A DNA stretch of 30,538 bases from Bacteroidales bacterium UBA3764. GTDB lineage: Bacteria; Bacteroidota; Bacteroidia; Bacteroidales; UBA932. The notes beneath the pieces were generated by a model that worked only from the letters and a program-made list of their open reading frames with translations, was not told where the DNA came from and did not search any database. Positions 8,471 to 15,416 of this stretch are shown one piece after another. A program made the position numbers and the translations under genes. Location: positions 2,699-33,236 of the forward strand of contig DFFY01000069.1 in NCBI GenBank assembly GCA_002371115.1, read 5' to 3'. How positions within the stretch are numbered: the stretch's first letter is position 1; each line of letters begins with the position of its first letter.

Positions 8471-8821
8471 TTATTCGGAAGCGCGGAATTCCTGGAAAGT
8501 ATTGTCGTCGTAATAGACAATGATTTTTTCCAGCTTACGCGGTTCGGCGGCGGGAACTGGAAGAGAAAACAGTTCCAATTGCGAGGGATCCTGCGTTTCA
8601 TCGGGAGAGATATCCCGATACATGCGTCCTTTTCCGGTGAGCAGCCATTCCAGGTTCAGGCGGGGGAAGTGAAGCAGCAGACTTTCCAGAAAATCGTAGC
8701 CGGGTTTGTTGCGTCCGGCCAAAATATGGGAGACGCTTCCGCGTGCGACGGAGAGCGTGTCCGCAAATTGCGTCTGCGTGAGATTTTCGGCCTGCAAAAA
8801 CTGTAAAAGACGGCGATTCAT
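8471..8821 (-). CDS. XRE-family helix-turn-helix transcriptional regulator
   Basis: A 116-residue protein. The N-terminal 65 or so residues form a Cro/CI-type HTH: LTQTQFADTLSVARGSVSHI spans the two DNA-binding helices (about 14-33), followed by LAGRNKPGYDFLESLL. The sequence NLEWLLTGKGRMY after the domain is typical of small Bacteroidetes XRE regulators. The C-terminal 50 residues are Pro/Glu-rich and end in KIIVYYDDNTFQEFRAS. ATG 8821 is the start: it lies 21 nt from the nearest -7 box, and extending to an upstream start at 8854 would run through that promoter. Being first in a likely operon with the PyrD-like gene and cinA, it may regulate that operon, but no operator was identified. Confidence 0.88.
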   Translation of the reverse strand: MNRRLLQFLQAENLTQTQFADTLSVARGSVSHILAGRNKPGYDFLESLLLHFPRLNLEWLLTGKGRMYRDISPDETQDPSQLELFSLPVPAAEPRKLEKIIVYYDDNTFQEFRASE

Positions 8822-8841
8822 TTTTCTAAAAATTAGTGTTA

Positions 8842-8873
8842 CAAAGTTAAACAAGTATTTCTACAAATGCAAA
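8842..8873 (-). promoter_or_regulatory. Bacteroidetes-type promoter for the XRE / PyrD-like / cinA operon
   Basis: Read on the minus strand, a perfect -33 TTTG (8873-8870) is followed after 20 nt by a perfect -7 TAACTTTG (8849-8842), matching the Bacteroidetes primary sigma consensus TTTG-N17-23-TAnnTTTG. The expected transcript start near 8835 leaves a leader of about 14 nt before ATG 8821. A second -7-like TATATTTG (8958-8951, minus) lies further upstream. Confidence 0.7.
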
Positions 8874-9089
8874 TCGGGGAGCAGGGGAGTCTTGTTTAAA
8901 GATGTGAAAAAAAGGCTGTTTCCAATTAAAGTATATCTAAATGTAATTTGCAAATATATTTTGATTATTAATAGATTAATTAAATATAACAATGACGTTG
9001 AATGCCATTGGAAAGGCGTTTTCGCGAGGATGGAAGCGGGTAAACCCTGAAGGAGCGGATATTTTGCTTGAATTAAAACGCATAACTAT

Positions 9090-9167
9090 CTGAAAATAGT
9101 ACAACTACGTATTTGCTAAAACATGATATAAGTTTTCCTTATGATGGTTTAGCAAGTAGAGTTTCAG
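9090..9167. repeat. Interrupted inverted repeat / long hairpin candidate
   Basis: The arms pair in blocks. CTGAAA (9090-9095) pairs with TTTCAG (9162-9167), and CTAC (9105-9108) with GTAG (9156-9159). TTGCTAAA (9113-9120) pairs with TTTAGCAA (9148-9155), CAT (9122-9124) with ATG (9144-9146), and AAG (9130-9132) with CTT (9138-9140). The loop is about 5 nt (9133-9137). It has no T-run typical of a terminator. It could be a structured RNA, a regulator-binding region, or the remnant of a small inverted-repeat element. Confidence 0.5.
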
Positions 9168-9273
9168 TGCCGTGGCTATTTGTTAACAATTTCACAAAAT
9201 GAAACTGTGCTCGGCAAAATAGAATTTCATTTCTGTAAACTTATAGACCGCGAAAATTTTATTTTCTGTGAGA

Positions 9274-9305
9274 TTTCCCTATTTGAGAGAATTGCTGTAC
9301 CTTTG
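9274..9305 (+). promoter_or_regulatory. Promoter of the queA-family gene
   Basis: A perfect -7 box TACCTTTG lies at 9298-9305, with a weaker -33 TTTC (9274-9277) 20 nt upstream. Transcription would start near 9312, about 13 nt before ATG 9325. This supports 9325 rather than the in-frame ATG at 9268 as the translation start. Confidence 0.6.
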
Positions 9306-9324
9306 TACAAATTTTGCGAATCTG

Positions 9325-10533
9325 ATGATACCAGAAATACATATTGAAGACTATAATTATGGCCTGGAGGACGCTAGGATAGCGAAATATCCCCTTCCGG
9401 AGCGTGATGCATCCAAATTGCTGCATTACAAAGATGGGACGGTGAATGAATTTGTCTTCCGCCAGTTGCCGGATTTGCTCCCGGAGGGCGCTCTGATGGT
9501 ATTCAATGACACCAAAGTGGTTCCTGCGCGCCTTCATTTTGAGCGCGAAACGGGCGCTCACATAGAGATTTTCTGCCTGGAACCGGTCCGGCCCGTAGAA
9601 TACAATACGGCGTTTGCCGCCACGGAAACCACCTCTTGGAAATGCGTGATCGGCAATGCGAAAAAGTGGAAAAACGACGTTCTGCACCTTTATAATCCGG
9701 AAAACAGGGCCGATATTGCCGCTTTGGGGCTGGAAGCCCGGCTGGAGCAGCGGGACGGCCAGACGGGCGTGGTGCGTTTTACGTGGAAAGACGGCGCTGC
9801 GTTCTCCCGTGTGCTGGAAATGGCCGGTACAGTGCCCATTCCGCCCTATTTAAACCGCGAATCCGAGCAAATCGACACGGAACGCTACCAAACCCTTTAT
9901 GCGCATATCCGCGGCTCCGTAGCGGCTCCTACGGCGGGCCTGCATTTTACGGAAGAGGTGCTTGCGCGCATCCGTGAAAAGGGAATAGATACCCGGACGG
10001 TGTGCCTGCATGTCGGTGCCGGCACGTTTTTGCCCGTGAAAAGCTCCCTGGTAAGCGAGCATCCCATGCATCGGGAGCCTTTTGTGGTGTCCCGGGAGCT
10101 GCTGGAACGCCTGAAAACGCGTAAAACGCCCGTAATCGCCGTAGGAACCACATCGGTCCGTACGCTGGAATCGCTCTATTATATGGGCGTCAGCTGCTTA
10201 GAAACCGGTTTCCCCGCCGATGTGGAGCAGTGGGTCCCTTATACCCGCGCGTACCCGTACAGCACGGAGGAAGCGCTGGACGCCCTGGTCCGATACCTGG
10301 ACCGGGAGGGACTGGAAAACCTGGTAGGCGGCACGCGCATTATCATCGTCCCGGGCTTCACTTTCCGTATTGTAGATAGGCTGGTAACCAATTTCCATCA
10401 GCCGGAGAGCACGCTTATCCTGCTGGTATCGGCTTTTGTCAAAGGAGACTGGCGCACCATCTATGACTATGCCCTTAGGCACGATTTCCGTTTCCTGAGC
10501 TATGGAGACAGCTCTTTGTTGGAACGGAGGTAG
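9325..10533 (+). CDS. queA: S-adenosylmethionine:tRNA ribosyltransferase-isomerase family protein (QueA-like, long form)
   Basis: QueA transfers and isomerises the ribosyl part of SAM onto preQ1-modified tRNA to make epoxyqueuosine. The 402-residue product carries the family signatures: YNYGLEDARIAKYPLPERD near the N-terminus, FNDTKVVPARL (about 62-72), YQTLYAHIRGSVAAPTAGLH (from about 189), CLHVGAGTFLPV, VGTTSVRTLES (about 274), NFHQPESTLILLVSAF (about 356) and FLSYGDSSLL at the end. It is some 50 residues longer than the usual 340-360-residue QueA and has His-Gln-Pro where QueA normally has His-Leu-Pro. Bacteroidetes can encode more than one QueA-type protein, so a paralogue with altered substrate is possible. 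The start is fixed by the promoter. Confidence 0.85.
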   Translation: MIPEIHIEDYNYGLEDARIAKYPLPERDASKLLHYKDGTVNEFVFRQLPDLLPEGALMVFNDTKVVPARLHFERETGAHIEIFCLEPVRPVEYNTAFAATETTSWKCVIGNAKKWKNDVLHLYNPENRADIAALGLEARLEQRDGQTGVVRFTWKDGAAFSRVLEMAGTVPIPPYLNRESEQIDTERYQTLYAHIRGSVAAPTAGLHFTEEVLARIREKGIDTRTVCLHVGAGTFLPVKSSLVSEHPMHREPFVVSRELLERLKTRKTPVIAVGTTSVRTLESLYYMGVSCLETGFPADVEQWVPYTRAYPYSTEEALDALVRYLDREGLENLVGGTRIIIVPGFTFRIVDRLVTNFHQPESTLILLVSAFVKGDWRTIYDYALRHDFRFLSYGDSSLLERR

Positions 10534-10581
10534 GAGGTTGGCTTATTTTTTGCATGTAATTGACAGATAAAACAAAATAAA

Positions 10582-11733
10582 ATGGATCTCACAGAATTTT
10601 CCGATATAGCTCCTTTCTCGGATGAAGAAACAGCGGCCGCGTTAACCCGGCTTTCCAATCATCCCAACACCAAATGGGTGTCCAAGTTCATTTTCCCGGA
10701 CAAGCCGGAAGGCTTCCTGGGAGAAGTGCTCCGCAGCATTCATACCGTGGACGAATTCCAGCAGGTAGTTATGTCCAAGGCCATCAATTGGGTGGTGGAT
10801 ACCAGCATGAAGGAATTCACCTATGATGGCTTTGAAAAGCTGCAGAACCTGGATCACAAATATGTGGCCATGTCCAACCACCGGGATATTATTCTGGACC
10901 CGGCCCTCACGCAGATTGTCCTGCAGCGCTACCACCTGCCGGAAACGCAGATTTGCGTGGGAGACAACCTCCTGAAGGTGAAGTCGGTGGAACTCCTCAT
11001 CCGTTCCAACCGCATGATTAAGGTCATCCGGGGCATTTCCGCCCGTGAACTGTACCTGTCGTCCCAGCTCCTGAGCCGCTATATCCGTGAAACGGTTACC
11101 TCCGGCACCGCCTCCGTCTGGATTGCCCAGCGCCAGGGCCGTACCAAAGACGGTATAGACACCACCGAGCAGGGCTTGCTGAAGATGCTGGACATGAGCG
11201 GAACCGGGGATTTTGTGCAGAATTTCATGGAGCTGCACATTGTTCCCATCAGCATATCCTATGAATATGAGCCCTGCGACATCCTGAAAGCCCGTGAACT
11301 CCTGATTTCCCGCACCCAGAAGTACGTGAAAGGGGCAACGGAGGACCTGGAGAGCATCATGATGGGCATCAAGCAGTACAAGGGAAATGTTCACCTGCGC
11401 ATTGACGACCCGCTCACCGAGGAAGAAATCCGTGCCGCCGCCTGCTGCGACAAAAACGATCGCTATCAACTTATCCGCCGCGCGGTGAACCGCCGTATTA
11501 TCGGCGGTTACAAGCTCTGGAAAACCAATTATATGGCCTATGACCTGGTGAACGGCGGCAAAAAGTATGCAGACCAGTACACCGGCGAGGACCTGGAAAC
11601 CTTCAAGTCCTATATTGCCCAGCGTCTGTTAATGGTGGAGCCGTCCCTGGACAAGCATGAACTCAGGGATATCTTCCTGCACATTTACAGCAATCCGGTC
11701 CTGTCCAAGGAACAGCTTACAGATGCACAATGA
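10582..11733 (+). CDS. PlsC/GPAT-like phospholipid acyltransferase
   Basis: The 383-residue protein looks like a glycerolipid acyltransferase of the large Bacteroidetes type rather than a classical 240-residue PlsC. Motif I is SNHRDIILDPA (98-108). Here His100 and Asp106 are five residues apart, where PlsC/PlsB show H-x4-D, with an extra Asp at 102. Motif II resembles NRMIKVIRG (about 143-151), and motif III is VWIAQRQGRTKDG (about 174-186), comparable to the FPEGTRS or EGGRS blocks. No clear membrane helix or signal peptide is seen, so peripheral association with the inner membrane is likely. It lies 48 nt after queA. Its 3' end overlaps the convergent antiporter gene by 17 nt. The acceptor lipid is not inferable. 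Confidence 0.8.
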   Translation: MDLTEFSDIAPFSDEETAAALTRLSNHPNTKWVSKFIFPDKPEGFLGEVLRSIHTVDEFQQVVMSKAINWVVDTSMKEFTYDGFEKLQNLDHKYVAMSNHRDIILDPALTQIVLQRYHLPETQICVGDNLLKVKSVELLIRSNRMIKVIRGISARELYLSSQLLSRYIRETVTSGTASVWIAQRQGRTKDGIDTTEQGLLKMLDMSGTGDFVQNFMELHIVPISISYEYEPCDILKARELLISRTQKYVKGATEDLESIMMGIKQYKGNVHLRIDDPLTEEEIRAAACCDKNDRYQLIRRAVNRRIIGGYKLWKTNYMAYDLVNGGKKYADQYTGEDLETFKSYIAQRLLMVEPSLDKHELRDIFLHIYSNPVLSKEQLTDAQ

Positions 11734-12673
11734 GCCAGGCCATATAGGCCGCCCAAATAAGGAGAAACAGGCTGCCGTCCAAACGGTCCAGTCTGTTTTT
11801 TTTGCCCACGTAGCAGGCGCACAGCAGCGCCAGGGCGCTCACGAGCAGGGCGCCTAAATCCACATAGGTGATGCCCGTGAACGAGAGCGGGTGAATGAGC
11901 GCGCTGCCGCCCAGGATGAGCAGGATGTTGAATATGTTGGAGCCGATGATGTTGCCCAGCGCCAGCTGGCCTTTCTTCTTGACGGCGGCCGCCACACAGG
12001 TGGCCAGTTCCGGCATGGAGGTGCCGCCTGCAAGGATGGTGATGGCGATGAATTTGTCGCTTACGCCCAACGCATGGGCAATGGCGGTGGCGGAATTCAC
12101 AAACAGGTTGCCGCCCGCCACAAGACCGCCCAGTCCGCCCAGAATCATGAGGGCGGCCAGCCAGGGCTTGACGGGTTTGGCGTCGCTTTCCTGTGCCGTA
12201 TCGGCGGTTTTCTGTGCAAAGGAAGACCATATGTAGGCGATGAACAGGGCCACCAGGATGGCGCCGTCCAGGCGGCTGAGCCCGTCCGTCCCGACCCCGA
12301 ACAGGGTAAGTTCCAGGCCCAGGACGATGAGCAGTACCGTGATAAGGATGTTGACGGGAATGTCTTTCCGACGGTTCTCCCGGGTGATTTCCATGGGAAG
12401 AATCAGGGCGGTAAGCCCCAGGATGAGCAGCGTATTGAAAATGTTGGACCCCACCACGTTACCCAGGGCGATGTCTGCATTGCCCTGCGCGGCGCCGATA
12501 AAGCTCACCACCATTTCCGGGGCCGATGTCCCCATGCCCACGATGGTGAGGCCGATGACGAATTCGCTGAGACCGAAACGGCGGGCGACGGCGGAGGCGC
12601 CTTCCACCAGATAGTCCGCCCCAAACACTACCAACGCAAGCCCTACAAGCAGCAAAAGTATCTGTACAATCAT
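11717..12673 (-). CDS. Na+/Ca2+ antiporter of the CaCA superfamily (YrbG type)
   Basis: An inner-membrane exchanger of 318 residues with about ten hydrophobic segments. The two diagnostic alpha repeats are present and inverted-topology related: GMGTSAPEMVVSFIGAAQGN with GNVVGSNIFN (47-80), and GGTSMPELATCVAAAVKKKG with GNIIGSNIFN in the second half. The acidic residues of each repeat (APE and MPE) that coordinate the cation are intact. A short polar loop with a Gln/Glu/Asp/Lys-rich stretch (around residues 155-165) separates the halves, as expected. It stands alone on the minus strand, divergent from the lipoprotein gene at 12742. CaCA members of this type exchange Na+ for Ca2+; K+ dependence cannot be judged. 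Confidence 0.92.
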   Translation of the reverse strand: MIVQILLLLVGLALVVFGADYLVEGASAVARRFGLSEFVIGLTIVGMGTSAPEMVVSFIGAAQGNADIALGNVVGSNIFNTLLILGLTALILPMEITRENRRKDIPVNILITVLLIVLGLELTLFGVGTDGLSRLDGAILVALFIAYIWSSFAQKTADTAQESDAKPVKPWLAALMILGGLGGLVAGGNLFVNSATAIAHALGVSDKFIAITILAGGTSMPELATCVAAAVKKKGQLALGNIIGSNIFNILLILGGSALIHPLSFTGITYVDLGALLVSALALLCACYVGKKNRLDRLDGSLFLLIWAAYMAWLIVHL

Positions 12674-12684
12674 CTTTGTTTCAT

Positions 12685-12721
12685 TTTGCAGCGCAAAATT
12701 AATGATTTTTGCCTATATTTG
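12685..12721 (+). promoter_or_regulatory. Divergent promoter region between antiporter and lipoprotein genes
   Basis: On the plus strand TATATTTG (12714-12721) is a perfect -7 box; the nearest TTTG (12685-12688) is 25 nt upstream, slightly beyond the usual 17-23. The start would be about 14 nt before ATG 12742. On the minus strand TAATTTTG (12701-12694) also matches the -7 form, for the antiporter gene, without a clear -33. The two promoters interlock within 68 nt. Confidence 0.5.
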
Positions 12722-12741
12722 TATTGTACTGAAACCAAAAG

Positions 12742-13194
12742 ATGAGAACTTCTTCCGTATCGGCCTTTCTGTGCCTGTTTGCGGCAGCCCTCTGCCTATG
12801 CGCCTGCGGTCCCCGCAAGGAGATTCCGCATGTAAAGGAGGAAACGTTTCCGCAGGTGGAAGACCCCATTTTACAGCAGACGGTTCCGGGGGCCTATGGC
12901 GTTCCCGGCGGCGATGTCGTACTCGGGGAAGGGTGGCAGTACGCCTGTATGCGTTACCATGACGGCCAGCGGCAGAACTTCCGTCTGGCACAGCCTTCGA
13001 CGGCCCGCGTGGTGAGTTTGAGCGGTTTGCCCTGTCCGCTCGTCCCCGGCAGGTATGCCGATGCCTTGTATCGGTCCATGGAAGGGGGATTTACCCGCGT
13101 GTGCCTGCCTTATCGCCTGCAGGTTCTGTGGGTGCAGGATGGGAAGGTATGGCTGAAGGAAAGCGACCGGACCTTTTTTGTGGTGGAGCAATGA
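12742..13194 (+). CDS. Small predicted lipoprotein of unknown function
   Basis: The 150-residue product begins with a basic, hydrophobic signal (residues 1-21) ending in L-C-A before Cys22. This is a plausible lipobox with an unusual Cys at -2, so anchoring in the outer or inner membrane is likely. The mature part starts GPRKEIPHVKEE, a possible flexible spacer, followed by a small beta-rich region with several Val/Trp-Val strands (for example LQVLWVQDGKVWLKE near the end). No family was recognised. Its TGA overlaps the ATG of the M6 protease (ATGA at 13191-13194), so the two proteins are probably made together. A chaperone, inhibitor or surface-partner role is conceivable but not supported by sequence. 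Confidence 0.75.
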   Translation: MRTSSVSAFLCLFAAALCLCACGPRKEIPHVKEETFPQVEDPILQQTVPGAYGVPGGDVVLGEGWQYACMRYHDGQRQNFRLAQPSTARVVSLSGLPCPLVPGRYADALYRSMEGGFTRVCLPYRLQVLWVQDGKVWLKESDRTFFVVEQ

Positions 13195-15416
13195 AACGCC
13201 TGCTGCTCATATGGCTGCTGCTTTTGGGCGCTTTCCTGGCAAGGGGAAACGACACGCATGTCTTCACGGTCCTGGTGGAGTTCCGCAATGTCCGTTTTAC
13301 CCTGGAGAACCCGCAAATGCAGTTCTCGACCCTTTTGAACGGACCGGTGAGCGCTTACTTTGACGAGCATTCCCGCGGGCTGTACAAGCCTGTTTTCGAC
13401 GTTCACGGGCCGGTCCTGCTGGAGCGCACCATGGCCGCGTATGGAAAAGACCGGATGGAAAAAGGGGAACGCTTAGGCGACGAGGCCCCGGGCAAGGCCC
13501 TCCTGGAAGCCTGCCGGCAGTTGGACGCCGAGGTAGATTTTGCATCATATGACGTGGACGGAGACGGGAGGGTGGACCAGGTCCTTTTCATCTATGCCGG
13601 CTATGACCAGGCGAGCGGAGCCAGTGCCGATGCCATCTGGTCCCATCATGCGGATTTGCAGGAAAGCGAAGACGCCTCCCTTGCGGATGCCCGTCTGGAC
13701 GGCGTGGGGCTCGGATATTATTTCTGTACGTCGGAGTTGCGCGGTACGGATGGGGCGGAAATGACGGGAATGGGAAAAATCATTCATGAGATGGGACATG
13801 TGCTGGGACTTCCGGATTTGTACGACACCGATGGTGCCAAGAATGGGCTGGCTGGCGGCATGTATCAGTTCTCGGTGATGGCGCACGGCCTGTATAACAG
13901 GCAGGGCGACGCCCCTCCGCCCCTGTTGGCACTGGAAAAAATGCTGCTGGGCTGGATGGCGCCGGAAGAACTTCGCCCGCTGCCGGAAGAAGGCTGGATG
14001 CAGCTTTCTCCGGGCCAGACAGCCACTTCTGCCACCGGTACGGAAGGGGAGTGTTTCTACTATGAATGCCTGTCCACAGGGCTCCTGGTGTATCATGTGG
14101 ACCGCTCTTCCCGGCTTTTGGAAGGCGCACCTGCGCTTTCCTATTGGGACGATTGGCGCGTTTCCAACAAGCTGAACGCCTATGGCAAGCATCCTTGCTG
14201 TTATGTGGTTCCGCCGATGGACCCCAAGAATTACAATGCAACCACGCTGAATCCGGCCACGTTGGTATTCCCGGGGGGAGGAGACGTGCATGCCTTTGTT
14301 CCGGAAGACTGGGAAGGCCAGCCCGGGGCGCAGTGGCTCGGTTGTATCGGTCCGGCCGGTGACGGCATCCGTTTCCGTGTCCTGCAAGGCGGTGTCCATA
14401 AGTTCTGCGGGCTGGTGCTGGACAGCACCGGCGCGCCTGTAGCCAATGCCCTGGTGAGCCTGATTGCCGATGACCGGGAAGTGGCCCGGGACCGGAGCGG
14501 CATGGACGGCTATTTCGAAATGGAAGCGGGGGCGGCGACGGCTGTTCGCTGGCTGGTGCGGGTTTCCCAATCTGGTTACCGCACGCTGGAACGTGAAACG
14601 GACTTCAGTGCCGGCGCGCTTGTGTGTGAATATCTTTCTATCGTAAAGGACGATACCGCCTCCAGTTCGCTGTTTTATACCTATAATCCGGCATCCGGCA
14701 ATGGCTATTTCCCCTCGGAAACCCATGACCCGCTGATGGGCGCCGTTCGTTTTACGGCAGAAGACTTGGCACCGTATGTGGGACGCCGCCTGGTGGAAGT
14801 GGATTGCTTTCCGTATGTAAATAATCCGAAAACGCTTGGAGAACTGTATGTTATGGTAGATTCCGGCTCGCAGCGGATGCTGAATGAGGCAGCGGACGCA
14901 GGGGCGTTGGGGGAGTTCGCTCCGGTATGTATTCCCCTCACGGCCGATTTCCGCATCCCCGAAGGACTGGATGTGTATGTGGGCTATGGTTTTGAGGAAA
15001 TAGGAGAAAACCAGCCGCTGTCGGCGGTGTATCCCGGAACGCCCGGGAACAGTTTTTATGCGCCTTTCAGCCTGGAAAAAGGGGAGTGGACGCCCATGTA
15101 CCGGGAGAAGGCCGGCTTCTATATGGACCTTATGCTGCAGATCCGCCTGGAGGAAGTCCCTTCAAGGGAACTGTCGGAACTGGGGTATAGCGGCATCGTC
15201 CTGCCGGACCACCCGTTAAAAGCGGGAGAATCTATTGATTTACAGCTTGTTGTTCCTGATAATACGCAGGTGCGAATCAGGCGTTGGAAGCTGGACGGGA
15301 GCCCCCTGGAAACCAGCCGTGTTGCGCTGGAGGCAGGGGTGCATTCCCTGGAGGTGGACCTGCAGTATGAAGACGGCCGGGAAGAATTCCTCCGGGCCGT
15401 AATCCACGTTGACTAA
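13191..15416 (+). CDS. Secreted M6-family metalloprotease with carboxypeptidase-regulatory-like domain
   Basis: A 741-residue exported protease. Residues 1-19 form a signal peptide. The M6 (immune inhibitor A-like) catalytic domain contains YDVDGDGRVDQVLFIYAGYD (about 120-139, the usual D-rich segment) and the zinc site HEMGHVLGLPDLYDTDG (from His199), with HExxH plus the downstream Gly and Asp, followed by a serine-methionine turn (QFSVMAHG). Residues of about 400-490 look like a CarboxypepD_reg beta-sandwich (GLVLDSTGAPVANALVSL). The C-terminal 230 residues are beta-rich with no recognised domain; there is no clear type IX secretion tail. ATG 13191 is chosen because it starts the signal peptide and overlaps the lipoprotein stop. 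Substrates are unknown; secreted M6 enzymes digest extracellular protein. Confidence 0.88.
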   Translation: MKRLLLIWLLLLGAFLARGNDTHVFTVLVEFRNVRFTLENPQMQFSTLLNGPVSAYFDEHSRGLYKPVFDVHGPVLLERTMAAYGKDRMEKGERLGDEAPGKALLEACRQLDAEVDFASYDVDGDGRVDQVLFIYAGYDQASGASADAIWSHHADLQESEDASLADARLDGVGLGYYFCTSELRGTDGAEMTGMGKIIHEMGHVLGLPDLYDTDGAKNGLAGGMYQFSVMAHGLYNRQGDAPPPLLALEKMLLGWMAPEELRPLPEEGWMQLSPGQTATSATGTEGECFYYECLSTGLLVYHVDRSSRLLEGAPALSYWDDWRVSNKLNAYGKHPCCYVVPPMDPKNYNATTLNPATLVFPGGGDVHAFVPEDWEGQPGAQWLGCIGPAGDGIRFRVLQGGVHKFCGLVLDSTGAPVANALVSLIADDREVARDRSGMDGYFEMEAGAATAVRWLVRVSQSGYRTLERETDFSAGALVCEYLSIVKDDTASSSLFYTYNPASGNGYFPSETHDPLMGAVRFTAEDLAPYVGRRLVEVDCFPYVNNPKTLGELYVMVDSGSQRMLNEAADAGALGEFAPVCIPLTADFRIPEGLDVYVGYGFEEIGENQPLSAVYPGTPGNSFYAPFSLEKGEWTPMYREKAGFYMDLMLQIRLEEVPSRELSELGYSGIVLPDHPLKAGESIDLQLVVPDNTQVRIRRWKLDGSPLETSRVALEAGVHSLEVDLQYEDGREEFLRAVIHVD

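Larger units (their letters stand above)
8822..9324. other. AT-rich intergenic region between divergent XRE and queA genes
   Basis: About 500 nt without a convincing gene, visibly richer in A and T than the flanking coding DNA. It holds the XRE promoter at the left, the queA promoter at the right, a GC-richer island around 9000-9060, and an imperfect inverted repeat at 9090-9167. Only short frames without family resemblance cross it. No tRNA or known RNA fold was recognised. Confidence 0.6.

Noticed and set aside
8706..9050. 114-codon plus-strand frame across the XRE gene and intergenic region
   Set aside because: Begins antisense to the XRE gene, runs through AT-rich DNA and has no family resemblance.
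13545..14726. 393-codon open frame on the minus strand inside the M6 protease gene
   Set aside because: Overlaps the intact catalytic-domain coding region and shows no family features.
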